Shown here: positions 55,629 through 64,000 of the stretch, one piece after another
How positions within the stretch are numbered: position 1 is the first letter of the stretch
Layout: each line of letters starts with the position of its first letter
From: Lactobacillus johnsonii
Lineage (GTDB): Bacteria > Bacillota > Bacilli > Lactobacillales > Lactobacillaceae
Length of the DNA: 64,000 bases
Assembly (NCBI RefSeq): GCF_013487865.1
Contig: NZ_CP047409.1
Location: 1,674,001-1,738,000 of the forward strand
Direction: 5' to 3'
The notes under the pieces: generated by a model
The model's database searches: none
Seen by the model: only the letters and a program-made list of their open reading frames with translations
Told to the model about the DNA's origin: nothing
Translations under genes and position numbers: made by a program

Positions 55629-55677
55629 AAAAACTGCTATATTTTCCTTTTTAAAGCAGAAAGTATAGCAGTTTTTT
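55629..55677 (-). terminator. Terminator of the EamA transporter gene
   Basis: Arms AAAAACTGCTATA (55629-55641) and TATAGCAGTTTTT (55664-55676) flanked by A/T runs. Confidence 0.85.
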
Positions 55678-55694
55678 CATATATTTTTTCTTAA

Positions 55695-56609
55695 TTAAGA
55701 TTTCTTTTTAATATTTCTTTTAGGAGTAAAATTTAAAGCCAATACTGAACCAATTACTAATAAGGTTCCCAGCCAATCCATCCCAGACATCACTAAACTG
55801 AAAATCAAAACTGAACCCACTGTAGCGGACAAAGGTTCAAAGGCATCTAATAAACTTACAGTCGATGGTTTCACATAGCGTAGAGCGTTAGCCATAATTT
55901 GAAATGGAATAATCGTTCCAATGATAATTATTGCACCTACGTCCAGCCATACTCTAGGTGTATTTGGAATTGATGTGAACTGCGGATATACAAGCATCAG
56001 TCCAATTCCCGCAAATAGCATACCCCAGCCTGTTACAACCAAACTTGATACTCTTTTAACAAGTTTAACTGGGATTAAAGTATAGCTTGCTTCTCCTAAT
56101 GCCGATAGCAATCCAAAAAATAGAGCCAGTGGAGTAATTGCTAGTTGATTAAAATTACCATGAGTTGATAATAAGAATACGCCAATAAAAGCTAGGATAG
56201 CAGCTAATACATCCAATTTTCTTAATACTTGTTGATGAGTGACAGCCAAATATGTTAGGACGAAAAATGGTCCAATAAACTGCAAAATCGTAGCAATTGA
56301 TGCATTTGCCATCTCAATTGCAATAAAGTAAAAGACTTGTACTGGTAACAAGCCAAAAACCCCATAAGCAATAATATGAAGAGTATTTTTCTTATCTTTT
56401 AAAACTGAAAATGGCTTTTGATGTAAGACTGTCGCAATAATTAATAAAACAATCCCAGAGATAATTAATCGGATTTGTGTTAACCAAATCGGTGTAATCT
56501 TACTACTCACTTTAAATAAAGATTCGGCAAATAATCCAGATATTCCCCACATTACTGCTGCTAAAGCAGCTAAAATTGTCCATAGCCTACTTTTTGACTG
56601 TTTATCCAT
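55695..56609 (-). CDS. EamA (DMT) family transporter
   Basis: 304 aa with ten hydrophobic helices in two EamA repeats (AALAAVMWGISGLFAES..., ALFFGLLSALGEASYTLIPV...). Members export amino acids, metabolites or nucleotide sugars; substrate unknown. C-terminal repeat end: YVKPSTVSLLDAFEPLSATVGS. I chose ATG 56609 (MDKQSKSRLW), with GAGGA 8 nt upstream, over a GTG at 56624. Monocistronic. Confidence 0.85.
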   Translation of the reverse strand: MDKQSKSRLWTILAALAAVMWGISGLFAESLFKVSSKITPIWLTQIRLIISGIVLLIIATVLHQKPFSVLKDKKNTLHIIAYGVFGLLPVQVFYFIAIEMANASIATILQFIGPFFVLTYLAVTHQQVLRKLDVLAAILAFIGVFLLSTHGNFNQLAITPLALFFGLLSALGEASYTLIPVKLVKRVSSLVVTGWGMLFAGIGLMLVYPQFTSIPNTPRVWLDVGAIIIIGTIIPFQIMANALRYVKPSTVSLLDAFEPLSATVGSVLIFSLVMSGMDWLGTLLVIGSVLALNFTPKRNIKKKS

Positions 56610-56686
56610 CCAACTTTTCCTCACAAATTAAAATTGATCTAAATCATCATAACATACTTCCTTTGTTACTTATTTCTCGCTTCATA

Positions 56687-56720
56687 AAAAATACTGTCCG
56701 AAAAATCGAGCAGTATTTTT
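56687..56720 (-). terminator. Terminator of the GH1 gene
   Basis: Arms AAAATACTG (56687-56695) and CAGTATTTT (56711-56719) with T/A runs; the native terminator remains behind the gene remnant. Confidence 0.8.
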
Positions 56721-56728
56721 ATATTCAA

Positions 56729-58112
<1,384 letters not shown>

Positions 58113-58127
58113 GGCTGTATAATTTTT

Positions 58128-58171
58128 CCTGTTGATGAATATCTATGATATTCTATCGACAGGATTTTTTT
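58128..58171 (+). terminator. Hairpin terminator in the IS left end
   Basis: CCTGTTGAT (58128-58136) and ATCGACAGG (58155-58163), one G-U, followed by a T-run. It shields the transposase from upstream transcription. Confidence 0.6.
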
Positions 58172-58237
58172 ACGTAAAAAAAGAGGCCATAGTCCTCTCT
58201 TACTTAAAATCCTTCTTCGACCAATTCAATTAAGTGT

Positions 58238-59539
58238 ATGGAGATTCAAACTATGTCCTCTTTAAATGATTATATTAAATTTACTCTTGATGTTGAAGAT
58301 AAAAACATTATTTTTTCTGATTATTCAAATGAAAATATTAACGGTAAGATTTACAAAATATATTTAGCTGAGCTGATCCAGCCTACTTGTCCTTATTGTA
58401 GTTCTACTCATCTTAAGCATAATGGTCATTACGTTTCTAACGTTCATTTCATTACTGCTGATGCTAGTAAGCTCGTTACTATCGGATTAAGAAAACAACG
58501 TGTTCTCTGCAATGACTGTTTAAAAAGATCTATGGCTCAATCTAACCTTATTAATAAAGGCTGCTATATCTCTAACACTTCTAAGCGAAAAATACTTTCT
58601 GCTCTTACTGAAGATCGTTCAATGACTAGTATTGCTAGAAAACATAATGTATCTGTCAACACGGTTCAAAGAGTATTAGAAGCCTGCTCTTCTAAGTTCT
58701 ATGATGACTTTGATCATCTCCCTGAACACTTAGCTTTTGATGAATTCAAAGGTGTAGGCAAAAAGCTTCACTTTATTTGTCTAGATGGTGATACTCACAA
58801 AGTTGTTCAAATTCTTAGAACTCGTTTCAAACCTGATATTCTACGCTATTTTTACAAGTTCACTCCTAAAGCTCGTGCAATGGTTAAAACAGTAACTATG
58901 GATCTTAATTGTTATTATCCTTTAGTTGCTAGAGAATTATTTCCAAATGCTCAGATAATTATTGACCGTTTTCATATGGTTCAAATGCTTACTAGATCGT
59001 TTAATATTTTCAGAGTTCAAATCATGAAGCAATTTAAAAAGCAAAGCCATGAATATAAGCTTTTAAAGTCTCCTTGGAAGCTTTATCTCATGAAATATGA
59101 CAAACTTAATAAGACTACTCCCTACTACGATTGGCACTTTAAAGACTCTCTCACTCAGGAACATGTTGTCTTAGATGGTTTATATTGTGACCAAACCTTA
59201 GAAAATACTTATTGGGTTATGCAGGACTTTATGACTGCTATTCAGGATAACGATGAAAAGAAAGTTATCCATCTACTTCATTCAAAACAAAGTGTTGGTA
59301 AACAAATGCATCAAACTCTATTAACTTTTAAATGTAATTATTCTGGTGTCCTAAACGGTATTACCTCAACTTATTCTAATGGTTGTCTTGAAGGAGTTAA
59401 CCGCAAGATTAAACAAATTGAACGTACTGCTTATGGCTATAGAAATTTCAAACATTTATTAATTAGAATTAGACTCGAAGAAAATATTATAAAAGAAAAG
59501 GAATCAAACAGCTTGAAGTGCTGCTTAATTCCTTCTTAA
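58238..59539 (+). CDS. ISL3-family transposase
   Basis: 433 aa DDE transposase. The N-terminal zinc finger is PTCPYCSSTHLKHNGHY followed by CNDC; an HTH (RSMTSIARKHNVSVNTVQRVL) is next. Catalytic acidic residues are in LAFDEFKGVG, VTMDLNCYYP and the distal SNGCLEGVNRKIKQIERTAYGYRNF (Glu). The frame is complete, so the element may be active. Start ATG 58238; alternative ATG at 58253. Confidence 0.95.
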   Translation: MEIQTMSSLNDYIKFTLDVEDKNIIFSDYSNENINGKIYKIYLAELIQPTCPYCSSTHLKHNGHYVSNVHFITADASKLVTIGLRKQRVLCNDCLKRSMAQSNLINKGCYISNTSKRKILSALTEDRSMTSIARKHNVSVNTVQRVLEACSSKFYDDFDHLPEHLAFDEFKGVGKKLHFICLDGDTHKVVQILRTRFKPDILRYFYKFTPKARAMVKTVTMDLNCYYPLVARELFPNAQIIIDRFHMVQMLTRSFNIFRVQIMKQFKKQSHEYKLLKSPWKLYLMKYDKLNKTTPYYDWHFKDSLTQEHVVLDGLYCDQTLENTYWVMQDFMTAIQDNDEKKVIHLLHSKQSVGKQMHQTLLTFKCNYSGVLNGITSTYSNGCLEGVNRKIKQIERTAYGYRNFKHLLIRIRLEENIIKEKESNSLKCCLIPS

Positions 59540-59602
59540 AATTATCCATCAACAGGATTTGCAAAAGAGCCAAAGGACTGCTTTTACACAGTTCCTTCTC
59601 TA

Positions 59603-60175
59603 CTATCTAGTAATACTATCTGCACGGCCTTTATAATCACCGTTTTCAGTTCCAATAATTAATTCTTCGCCTTCCTTAATAAAATCTGGTACAGTTACAA
59701 CTAAGCCAGTATCCATTGTTGCAGGCTTACCACCACCAGCAGCAGTAGCACCCTTGATTTCTGGTTGAGTCTCTTTAACTGTCATCTTTACAGTGGATGG
59801 TAAGTTAATTCCGATTAATTTACCTTCATCAGTAAACTTAAGGTCTACTTCAATATTTGGCATCAAGAATTTAGCTTCTGAAGCTAAATGTTCTTTAGGA
59901 ATTAAGTATTGTTCGTAAGTATCTGTATCCATAAAAATAAAGTTGCTATCGTCATCGTAAAGATATTGTGCCTTTTTCAAGGAAACATTAACTAAGTCTA
60001 CTTTTTCACTTGGACGCATTGTTTTATGCACAACTGCACCACTCATAACATCACGCAAATCCATTTGCATAACTGTATTACCTTTACCAGGTTTGTGGTG
60101 ATTACTCTTTAATACTTCAATCAACTTACCATCTTGATTAAAAATCATACCTTTTTTTAATTCAATTGCTTGCAT
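59603..60175 (-). CDS. efp: Elongation factor P
   Basis: 190 aa three-domain (KOW, OB, C-terminal OB) protein that relieves ribosome stalling at polyproline runs. The lysine-bearing loop is KSNHHKPGKGNTV (Lys ~ residue 31), followed by MDLRDVMSGAVVHKTMRPSEKV. I chose ATG 60175 (MQAIELKKGM) with AGAGG 9 nt upstream. It lies 12 nt downstream of coaA and is likely cotranscribed. A short hairpin (AAGGACTG/CAGTTCCTT, 59574-59599) follows, with the IS end right beyond it. Confidence 0.96.
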   Translation of the reverse strand: MQAIELKKGMIFNQDGKLIEVLKSNHHKPGKGNTVMQMDLRDVMSGAVVHKTMRPSEKVDLVNVSLKKAQYLYDDDSNFIFMDTDTYEQYLIPKEHLASEAKFLMPNIEVDLKFTDEGKLIGINLPSTVKMTVKETQPEIKGATAAGGGKPATMDTGLVVTVPDFIKEGEELIIGTENGDYKGRADSITR

Positions 60176-60187
60176 TAACAAATACCT

Positions 60188-61039
60188 CTAAAATTTCTTA
60201 ATATACATATCACTAATTTCATGATTACCGTACTTTTTAATAATCATGTCTGCTCGTTTTTTAGTTGGTTCAATATACTCGTGTAAGTTCTTTAAATTAA
60301 CATCTCGCCAAACTTTTTTAGCAAAAATATCTGCTTGTTCACGTGGTACATGAGCCCATTGATAAAAATAATTGTCTGGATTATTGCGATTAATTTCTAA
60401 CATTAAATGATAGCGATCAAGATACCATCTTTCTAAGTCTTCTTCACTAGCATCGAGATAAATCACATAATCTAAGAAATCACTTGGCGGTGCTTGGCCA
60501 TTAGGAGGAACTTCTAGTAAATTTATTCCTTCTACTACTAAGACATCGGGTTGTTCAACTGAACCAACTTCGTTAGGAACCAGATCAGAAATTTCCTGTG
60601 AGTATAGTCGATATGGTACTCTTTCTTTACCAGCTTTAACACTTGACAGAAAAGTAGAAAAGGCATCCCAATTAAATGATACTGGGAAGCCTTTTTGATC
60701 CATTAAGTTTTTAGCTTTAAGTTCTGCATTAGACATTAAAAAGCCGTCAGTAGAAACTTGAGCAATTTTTTTATCCGGTTCAAGGCGTTCAAATAACCGA
60801 GTTATTTTCTTGGCAAAGGTGGATTTACCAACAGCAACAGATCCTGTTACTCCAATTATAAAGGGAATCTTTTGCCACTGTTCTTTATAAAATGTTTGTT
60901 GAGTATGATAAACAGCATTTTTTTGACTCATGATGTATTGAAGATTCTTCATCATAAAAATTTCTGCACTAAATTCATCACTTGGAGGAATTAATGCCTG
61001 CCACTTATCAGGTGTCAAGTGTAAAAATTGCTCTTGCAT
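60188..61039 (-). CDS. coaA: Pantothenate kinase, type I
   Basis: 283 aa. It phosphorylates pantothenate with ATP, the first step of CoA synthesis, and is inhibited by CoA. P-loop GVTGSVAVGKSTFAKK (about residues 62-77), STDGFLMSNAEL, LVVEGINLLE and YLDRYHLML are all present and typical of CoaA. First gene of the coaA-efp unit; AAGGCGGGC region lies before ATG 61039. Confidence 0.95.
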   Translation of the reverse strand: MQEQFLHLTPDKWQALIPPSDEFSAEIFMMKNLQYIMSQKNAVYHTQQTFYKEQWQKIPFIIGVTGSVAVGKSTFAKKITRLFERLEPDKKIAQVSTDGFLMSNAELKAKNLMDQKGFPVSFNWDAFSTFLSSVKAGKERVPYRLYSQEISDLVPNEVGSVEQPDVLVVEGINLLEVPPNGQAPPSDFLDYVIYLDASEEDLERWYLDRYHLMLEINRNNPDNYFYQWAHVPREQADIFAKKVWRDVNLKNLHEYIEPTKKRADMIIKKYGNHEISDMYIKKF

Positions 61040-61128
61040 AAAAAGCCCGCCTTCCTTCTGCCTTGTTCCTAGTATTTTTACATTGTTCAGCCTATCATAT
61101 ATATTGAGAGAAAGAAAAGAAGATATCT

Positions 61129-61701
61129 ATGAAAAAATTAATTCTTTTTGGTGATTCCCTACTTGCAGGGTATATTGATGGACACGCAACTAATATTGTA
61201 ACTCAAGGACTGCAAGAAAAATTACCTAATTTTACAATTATTAATAATTCTGTACCTGGAAGTACAACTGAGGAGGTAATTGATTTTTATGATTTAAGGA
61301 TTAAACCTTTCAATTACGACTTAGTTATACTTGCCTTAGGTACCAATGACGCAAATATGCAATTTGGCTTAAGCGCTGGCCGTTACGCACATAACTTGCA
61401 AGTTCTAGTAGATTTAATTGGTGCTGATAAAATAATTTTAATGGGACCTTCCTATACTAATTGGAAAATCGCCAAAGATCAAGCATGGCCAAAAACATTA
61501 CAATTTGAACTAGTAGCCGAGCAATGTCACATTGAAAACAATATTCCATTCTTAAATTTGGCAAAAGTAATGTGTGAGACAGGTCATCCCAATGATTTAC
61601 TTCAGAAAGACGGCATCCATTTAAATCAAGAAGGCAATAAATTACTAACTGAAAAGCTTGCTGAATTAGTCAAAGAGAAAGAAACAGCTGCTATATCATA
61701 A
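61129..61701 (+). CDS. SGNH/GDSL hydrolase
   Basis: 190 aa single-domain esterase/lipase-like enzyme. Block I LILFGDSLLAGYIDG (Ser ~9), block III LALGTNDANMQFG, and block V DLLQKDGIHLNQEGNKLL (Asp-x-x-His) provide the full catalytic set. No signal peptide, so cytoplasmic. Substrate unknown (acyl or acetyl ester). AGAAAAGAAGA lies before the ATG; it has its own terminator. Confidence 0.9.
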   Translation: MKKLILFGDSLLAGYIDGHATNIVTQGLQEKLPNFTIINNSVPGSTTEEVIDFYDLRIKPFNYDLVILALGTNDANMQFGLSAGRYAHNLQVLVDLIGADKIILMGPSYTNWKIAKDQAWPKTLQFELVAEQCHIENNIPFLNLAKVMCETGHPNDLLQKDGIHLNQEGNKLLTEKLAELVKEKETAAIS

Positions 61702-61730
61702 AAAAGCATCCCAATAACGGGATGCTTTTT
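61701..61730. terminator. Bidirectional terminator
   Basis: Arms AAAAAGCATCCC (61701-61712) and GGGATGCTTTTT (61719-61730), 12-bp perfect stem between SGNH (+) and C39 (-) genes. Confidence 0.92.
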
Positions 61731-61737
61731 TACTGCT

Positions 61738-62460
61738 CTATTCAATATAAAGCGCTTGTTTACCTTGCTGATTATAACTTGCCTCTATCTTCTTTAAGCT
61801 TACCTTTTTATTTTTAACGCCATAAGGATCATTTACATACACAATCCCTTTTTTCCTGTTGTAACCTGTAATCACACAAGCATGAGATGACGGCGTTACA
61901 TGAACTTTTCCTTGCTTGGTAGACCAGGTCTGCATATCATTTACCCGATCAAACTTCAAAGTTGTAATGATTACTACAGGATGTCCTTTAGAAACCAACT
62001 TCAATACCTGAACAAAATCATTACCTGTATAATTGCGAATTCGCTTTGTGTATTTTCTAGCCACATTATATAGGGGTTCATTATACACACACCAGCCTGC
62101 ATTCTTGATACTCATGTAACCAACAAATCCAACGTGTGGATTTCCTCGATAATTATTGCCAACAAAAGACGATACATGCTTGATATTCGATGACAACTCT
62201 AATTTACTTACATTAATATCATAGTATTTCAACAACATCGCAAGTGAGGTAACCTCACAACCATTTGGTAAGTCTGGTAATTGGTTTACTAAGGGAACAT
62301 TTAACTTCTGTTCTGGTTTTAAAGTAAGCCAATCATATTCATTTTGAAATCTTTTAAAATTAAATCCTAAGGCGATTACTCCAGCAGTAATTAACAATAT
62401 AACTGTATACAGAATTCTTCTTCTACGCCGATATTTTCTAGCTCTATTTAATCTTTTCAT
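61738..62460 (-). CDS. C39-like (papain-fold) cysteine peptidase, membrane anchored
   Basis: 240 aa. The N-terminus is highly basic (MKRLNRARKYRRRRRILYTV), followed by a transmembrane anchor (ILYTVILLITAGVIALGF). The peptidase domain begins at about residue 50: LPDLPNGCEVTSLAMLL (catalytic Cys ~69), late His in VTPSSHACVITGYN, and Asn/Asp in YVNDPYG. Probably extracytoplasmic, processing surface or secreted peptides. It has a repeat-rich region upstream. Confidence 0.85.
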   Translation of the reverse strand: MKRLNRARKYRRRRRILYTVILLITAGVIALGFNFKRFQNEYDWLTLKPEQKLNVPLVNQLPDLPNGCEVTSLAMLLKYYDINVSKLELSSNIKHVSSFVGNNYRGNPHVGFVGYMSIKNAGWCVYNEPLYNVARKYTKRIRNYTGNDFVQVLKLVSKGHPVVIITTLKFDRVNDMQTWSTKQGKVHVTPSSHACVITGYNRKKGIVYVNDPYGVKNKKVSLKKIEASYNQQGKQALYIE

Positions 62461-62500
62461 GCTAAGTATTTTAACTATTATGCATTAAGTCTGTCAAAAT

Positions 62501-62596
62501 GCATAAGAATTAAATAGATTTAATTTATGTGTTAGTTTTTGCAAAAGAATGAAGTCTATTTAATTTATATGCTAAATGATACTGCAAATTAAATAG
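62501..62596. repeat. Cluster of AATTAAATAG repeats
   Basis: GCATAAGAATTAAATAG (62501-62517), its near-inverse CTATTTAATTTATATGC (62556-62572) and GCAAATTAAATAG (62584-62596) surround the C39 promoter region. They may be operator sites or form a long hairpin. Confidence 0.45.
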
Positions 62597-62634
62597 AATT
62601 AACTTTAAATCCTTATCTGCTTACTTGAATAATA

Positions 62635-62670
62635 AAAAATCCCTCTTACCAAGATCTAAGAGGGATTTTA
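62635..62670 (-). terminator. Terminator of the helicase gene
   Basis: Arms AAAAATCCCTCTTA (62635-62648) and TAAGAGGGATTTTA (62657-62670) with U-rich flank. Confidence 0.9.
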
Positions 62671-62673
62671 TTT

Positions 62674-64000
62674 TTACTTATTTACGTAAGTTTTTTCATC
62701 TAAATTATCAAACAAAGGACTCTTCTCACCTGTATAAATCAAATCTAATTTATACATTGCACGTGAAGCAATGGTGTAAAGCAATTGAGTTTCATCTAAT
62801 TGATGATAGTTCTCTTTTGAAACACCCCAAGCAACTACTGCATCAAATTCTAGTCCTTTAGCAAGATAGGATGGCATTACTAAAGTACCAGGCACTAAAC
62901 GCTGATTTGCCGACCCAATCAAAGTTGCCTTAATCTTTCTTTTTTTTAATACTTTAGCAACTTCTTGAGCTTCAGCCAATGTCTTAGTAATAATTGCCGT
63001 TGTTAGCTTTTGTTCATCGTTTTCTACCAATATATCTTGCAAGGCACTGTATTCTTTTTCAATACTATCGTGCTTGTAAAAGGCTGGCTTTGGGCCACGT
63101 CTATCAAAAGCTTCAATCTTTTCACCTTGACGCAAGATTTGCTTAGTGAAGTTAGTTATTTCCTTAGTTGAGCGGTACGACTTCGTTAATTGAACAACAT
63201 CAGTCTTCTCTGGATCAAATAATTTAGAAATCTGACTCAAAAGTGTTTTACTTTCATCTTTAGTAAAAATAGCTTGATTCAAGTCACCTAACATCGTGAA
63301 CTTAGCTCTAGGGAAATTGTACTTAAGATATGCTAATTGGAAGGGAGTGTAATCCTGGATTTCATCAATAAAGGCATAGCGCATTTCATAATCTGTTCTA
63401 CGTCCAGTTACTAGATCATAGAGGTAAAGGTAAGGTGAGATGTCGGCCATCTTGATCTTTCCAGCTTTAAACCGCTCTTTAACATTTTCAATATGAGCTT
63501 CCCACTCTTCTTGAGTAATATCCCATTTACTTAAGTCAATTATCTTAGGAACGGTACGCAAAAAACGTAAGTATTGTGCACGAATATTTAAAAAGCGATT
63601 CTGACGAATCTTGCGACTAACTTGCTTTAATTGATTAATTACAATCTTACGAGCTAAAAAGTGCTCTTCTTTTTCACTAGATTCAAATTCTTGATCAGGG
63701 CGATCATACAGCTTATTTAATTGTTCTTGATCCAAAGATTCAATAGTTTTATCAACCCATGCCTTCTTAGTTTCTGGTTCAATTCTGCGATTCAAGCTAT
63801 TAATCAAAGCTTCTTTTGTAGCTTCAATTCTATTTCTCAGATGGTAGTTTTCATTAAAGCCGTAGTAAATTTCCTTGATCTTTTCCTTATCAAAAAATGG
63901 CTTTTCCTTACTCTTAAAGTAAATGTTCTTAAAAATCAAACCATTCTTTTCAAGATGTTTAGCATAGCGAGTTACTGCATTAAAGAATTGCAATGAATTC
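62674..64000 (-). CDS. helD: HelD-like RNA polymerase recycling ATPase/helicase, 3' part (cut by window edge)
   Basis: About 440 C-terminal residues of an SF1 helicase are in the window; HelD proteins are ~750-770 aa, so the N-terminal clamp and Walker A lie beyond position 64000. Seen here: motif II-like FIDEIQDYTPFQLAYL, motif III FTMLGDLNQAIFT, motif IV/V VQLTKSYRSTKEITNFTKQIL and LVMPSYLAKGLEFDAVVAWG (motif V), and YTIASRAMYKLDLIYTGE (VI). In Bacillus HelD releases stalled RNA polymerase from DNA; in lactobacilli this family is usually annotated as HelD/UvrD-like. The neighbours give no further clue. Confidence 0.87.
   Translation of the reverse strand, partial: NSLQFFNAVTRYAKHLEKNGLIFKNIYFKSKEKPFFDKEKIKEIYYGFNENYHLRNRIEATKEALINSLNRRIEPETKKAWVDKTIESLDQEQLNKLYDRPDQEFESSEKEEHFLARKIVINQLKQVSRKIRQNRFLNIRAQYLRFLRTVPKIIDLSKWDITQEEWEAHIENVKERFKAGKIKMADISPYLYLYDLVTGRRTDYEMRYAFIDEIQDYTPFQLAYLKYNFPRAKFTMLGDLNQAIFTKDESKTLLSQISKLFDPEKTDVVQLTKSYRSTKEITNFTKQILRQGEKIEAFDRRGPKPAFYKHDSIEKEYSALQDILVENDEQKLTTAIITKTLAEAQEVAKVLKKRKIKATLIGSANQRLVPGTLVMPSYLAKGLEFDAVVAWGVSKENYHQLDETQLLYTIASRAMYKLDLIYTGEKSPLFDNLDEKTYVNK

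Larger units (their letters stand above)
58113..59571. mobile_element. ISL3-family insertion sequence, complete
   Basis: A 1459-bp element carrying one transposase. Left end GGCTGTATAATTTTTCCTGT... (58113 on) and the RC of the right end GGCTCTTTTGCAAATCCTGT... (59571 down) are imperfect terminal repeats sharing GGCT and TCCTGTTGATG. Flanking 8-mers (58105-58112 and 59572-59579) do not match, so no target duplication is visible. The left end also holds a hairpin (58128-58163) with T-run that stops outside transcription. Confidence 0.85.

Overview
This window looks like the chromosome of a low-GC Lactobacillus of the gasseri/johnsonii group. It opens with the 5' part of a 16S rRNA gene on the minus strand whose variable region matches what I remember of that group. 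The content also fits: two T-box riboswitches, CcpA cre sites, mannose- and maltose-type PTS operons, PepT, a C69 dipeptidase, LuxS, a YSIRK/LPXTG mucus-binding-like adhesin and an ISL3-family IS. The species is an inference from memory, not from a database search.

Layout. 1-660: 16S rRNA start, leader and tandem promoters. 661-8521: serS under a T-box, a GNAT/VTT gene pair, an esterase coupled to a broken XRE regulator, an aldehyde dehydrogenase, a zinc-ribbon membrane protein and a second VTT protein. 8660-17987: HAD phosphatase, an MMPL exporter with its TetR regulator and double operator, a catalytically degenerate class A beta-lactamase-like protein, a sugar kinase with a cre, a MarR-GNAT-GNAT operon and a DUF1304 gene. 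18054-23468: a five-gene sugar-type ABC operon that includes an MBL/beta-CASP-like hydrolase. 23775-35301: dipeptidase, solitary TnpB, anchored nuclease below a LexA-like box, aldo/keto reductase, frameshifted ltrA, exonuclease-BRCT, frameshifted sirtuin-like gene, DUF421/DUF3290, PepT, a PAS-like protein and PnuC. 35721-39389: the adhesin, broken by two frameshifts. 39588-45252: mscL with an early stop, then a maltose-type PTS/GH4 operon. 45672-50329: a second PAS-like protein and a sulfur amino acid block (cystine transporter, MetE-like protein, LuxS). 50390-56609: small membrane protein, mannose-family PTS, orphan OppA and an EamA transporter. 56729-59571: remnant of a GH1 gene beside an ISL3 element. 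59603-64000: efp, coaA, SGNH hydrolase, C39 peptidase and the 3' part of a HelD-like helicase.

The most interesting signal is at 46551-46789. A good promoter drives a 36-codon ORF with a strong RBS and a Cys-Cys-Cys-Asn-Cys run. This is followed by nested hairpins and a well-formed intrinsic terminator just before the cystine transporter start. It has the architecture of a cysteine-sensing transcription attenuator. Directly downstream, a T-box with a candidate Met specifier controls a MetE-like/LuxS operon, so cysteine and methionine supply appear to be sensed by two different RNA devices in adjacent units.

A second theme is gene decay. Six loci (XRE regulator, ltrA, sirtuin, adhesin, mscL, GH1 glucosidase) carry nonsense mutations, small indels or truncation. 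Some indels fall in homopolymers, so assembly error must be excluded before biology is inferred.
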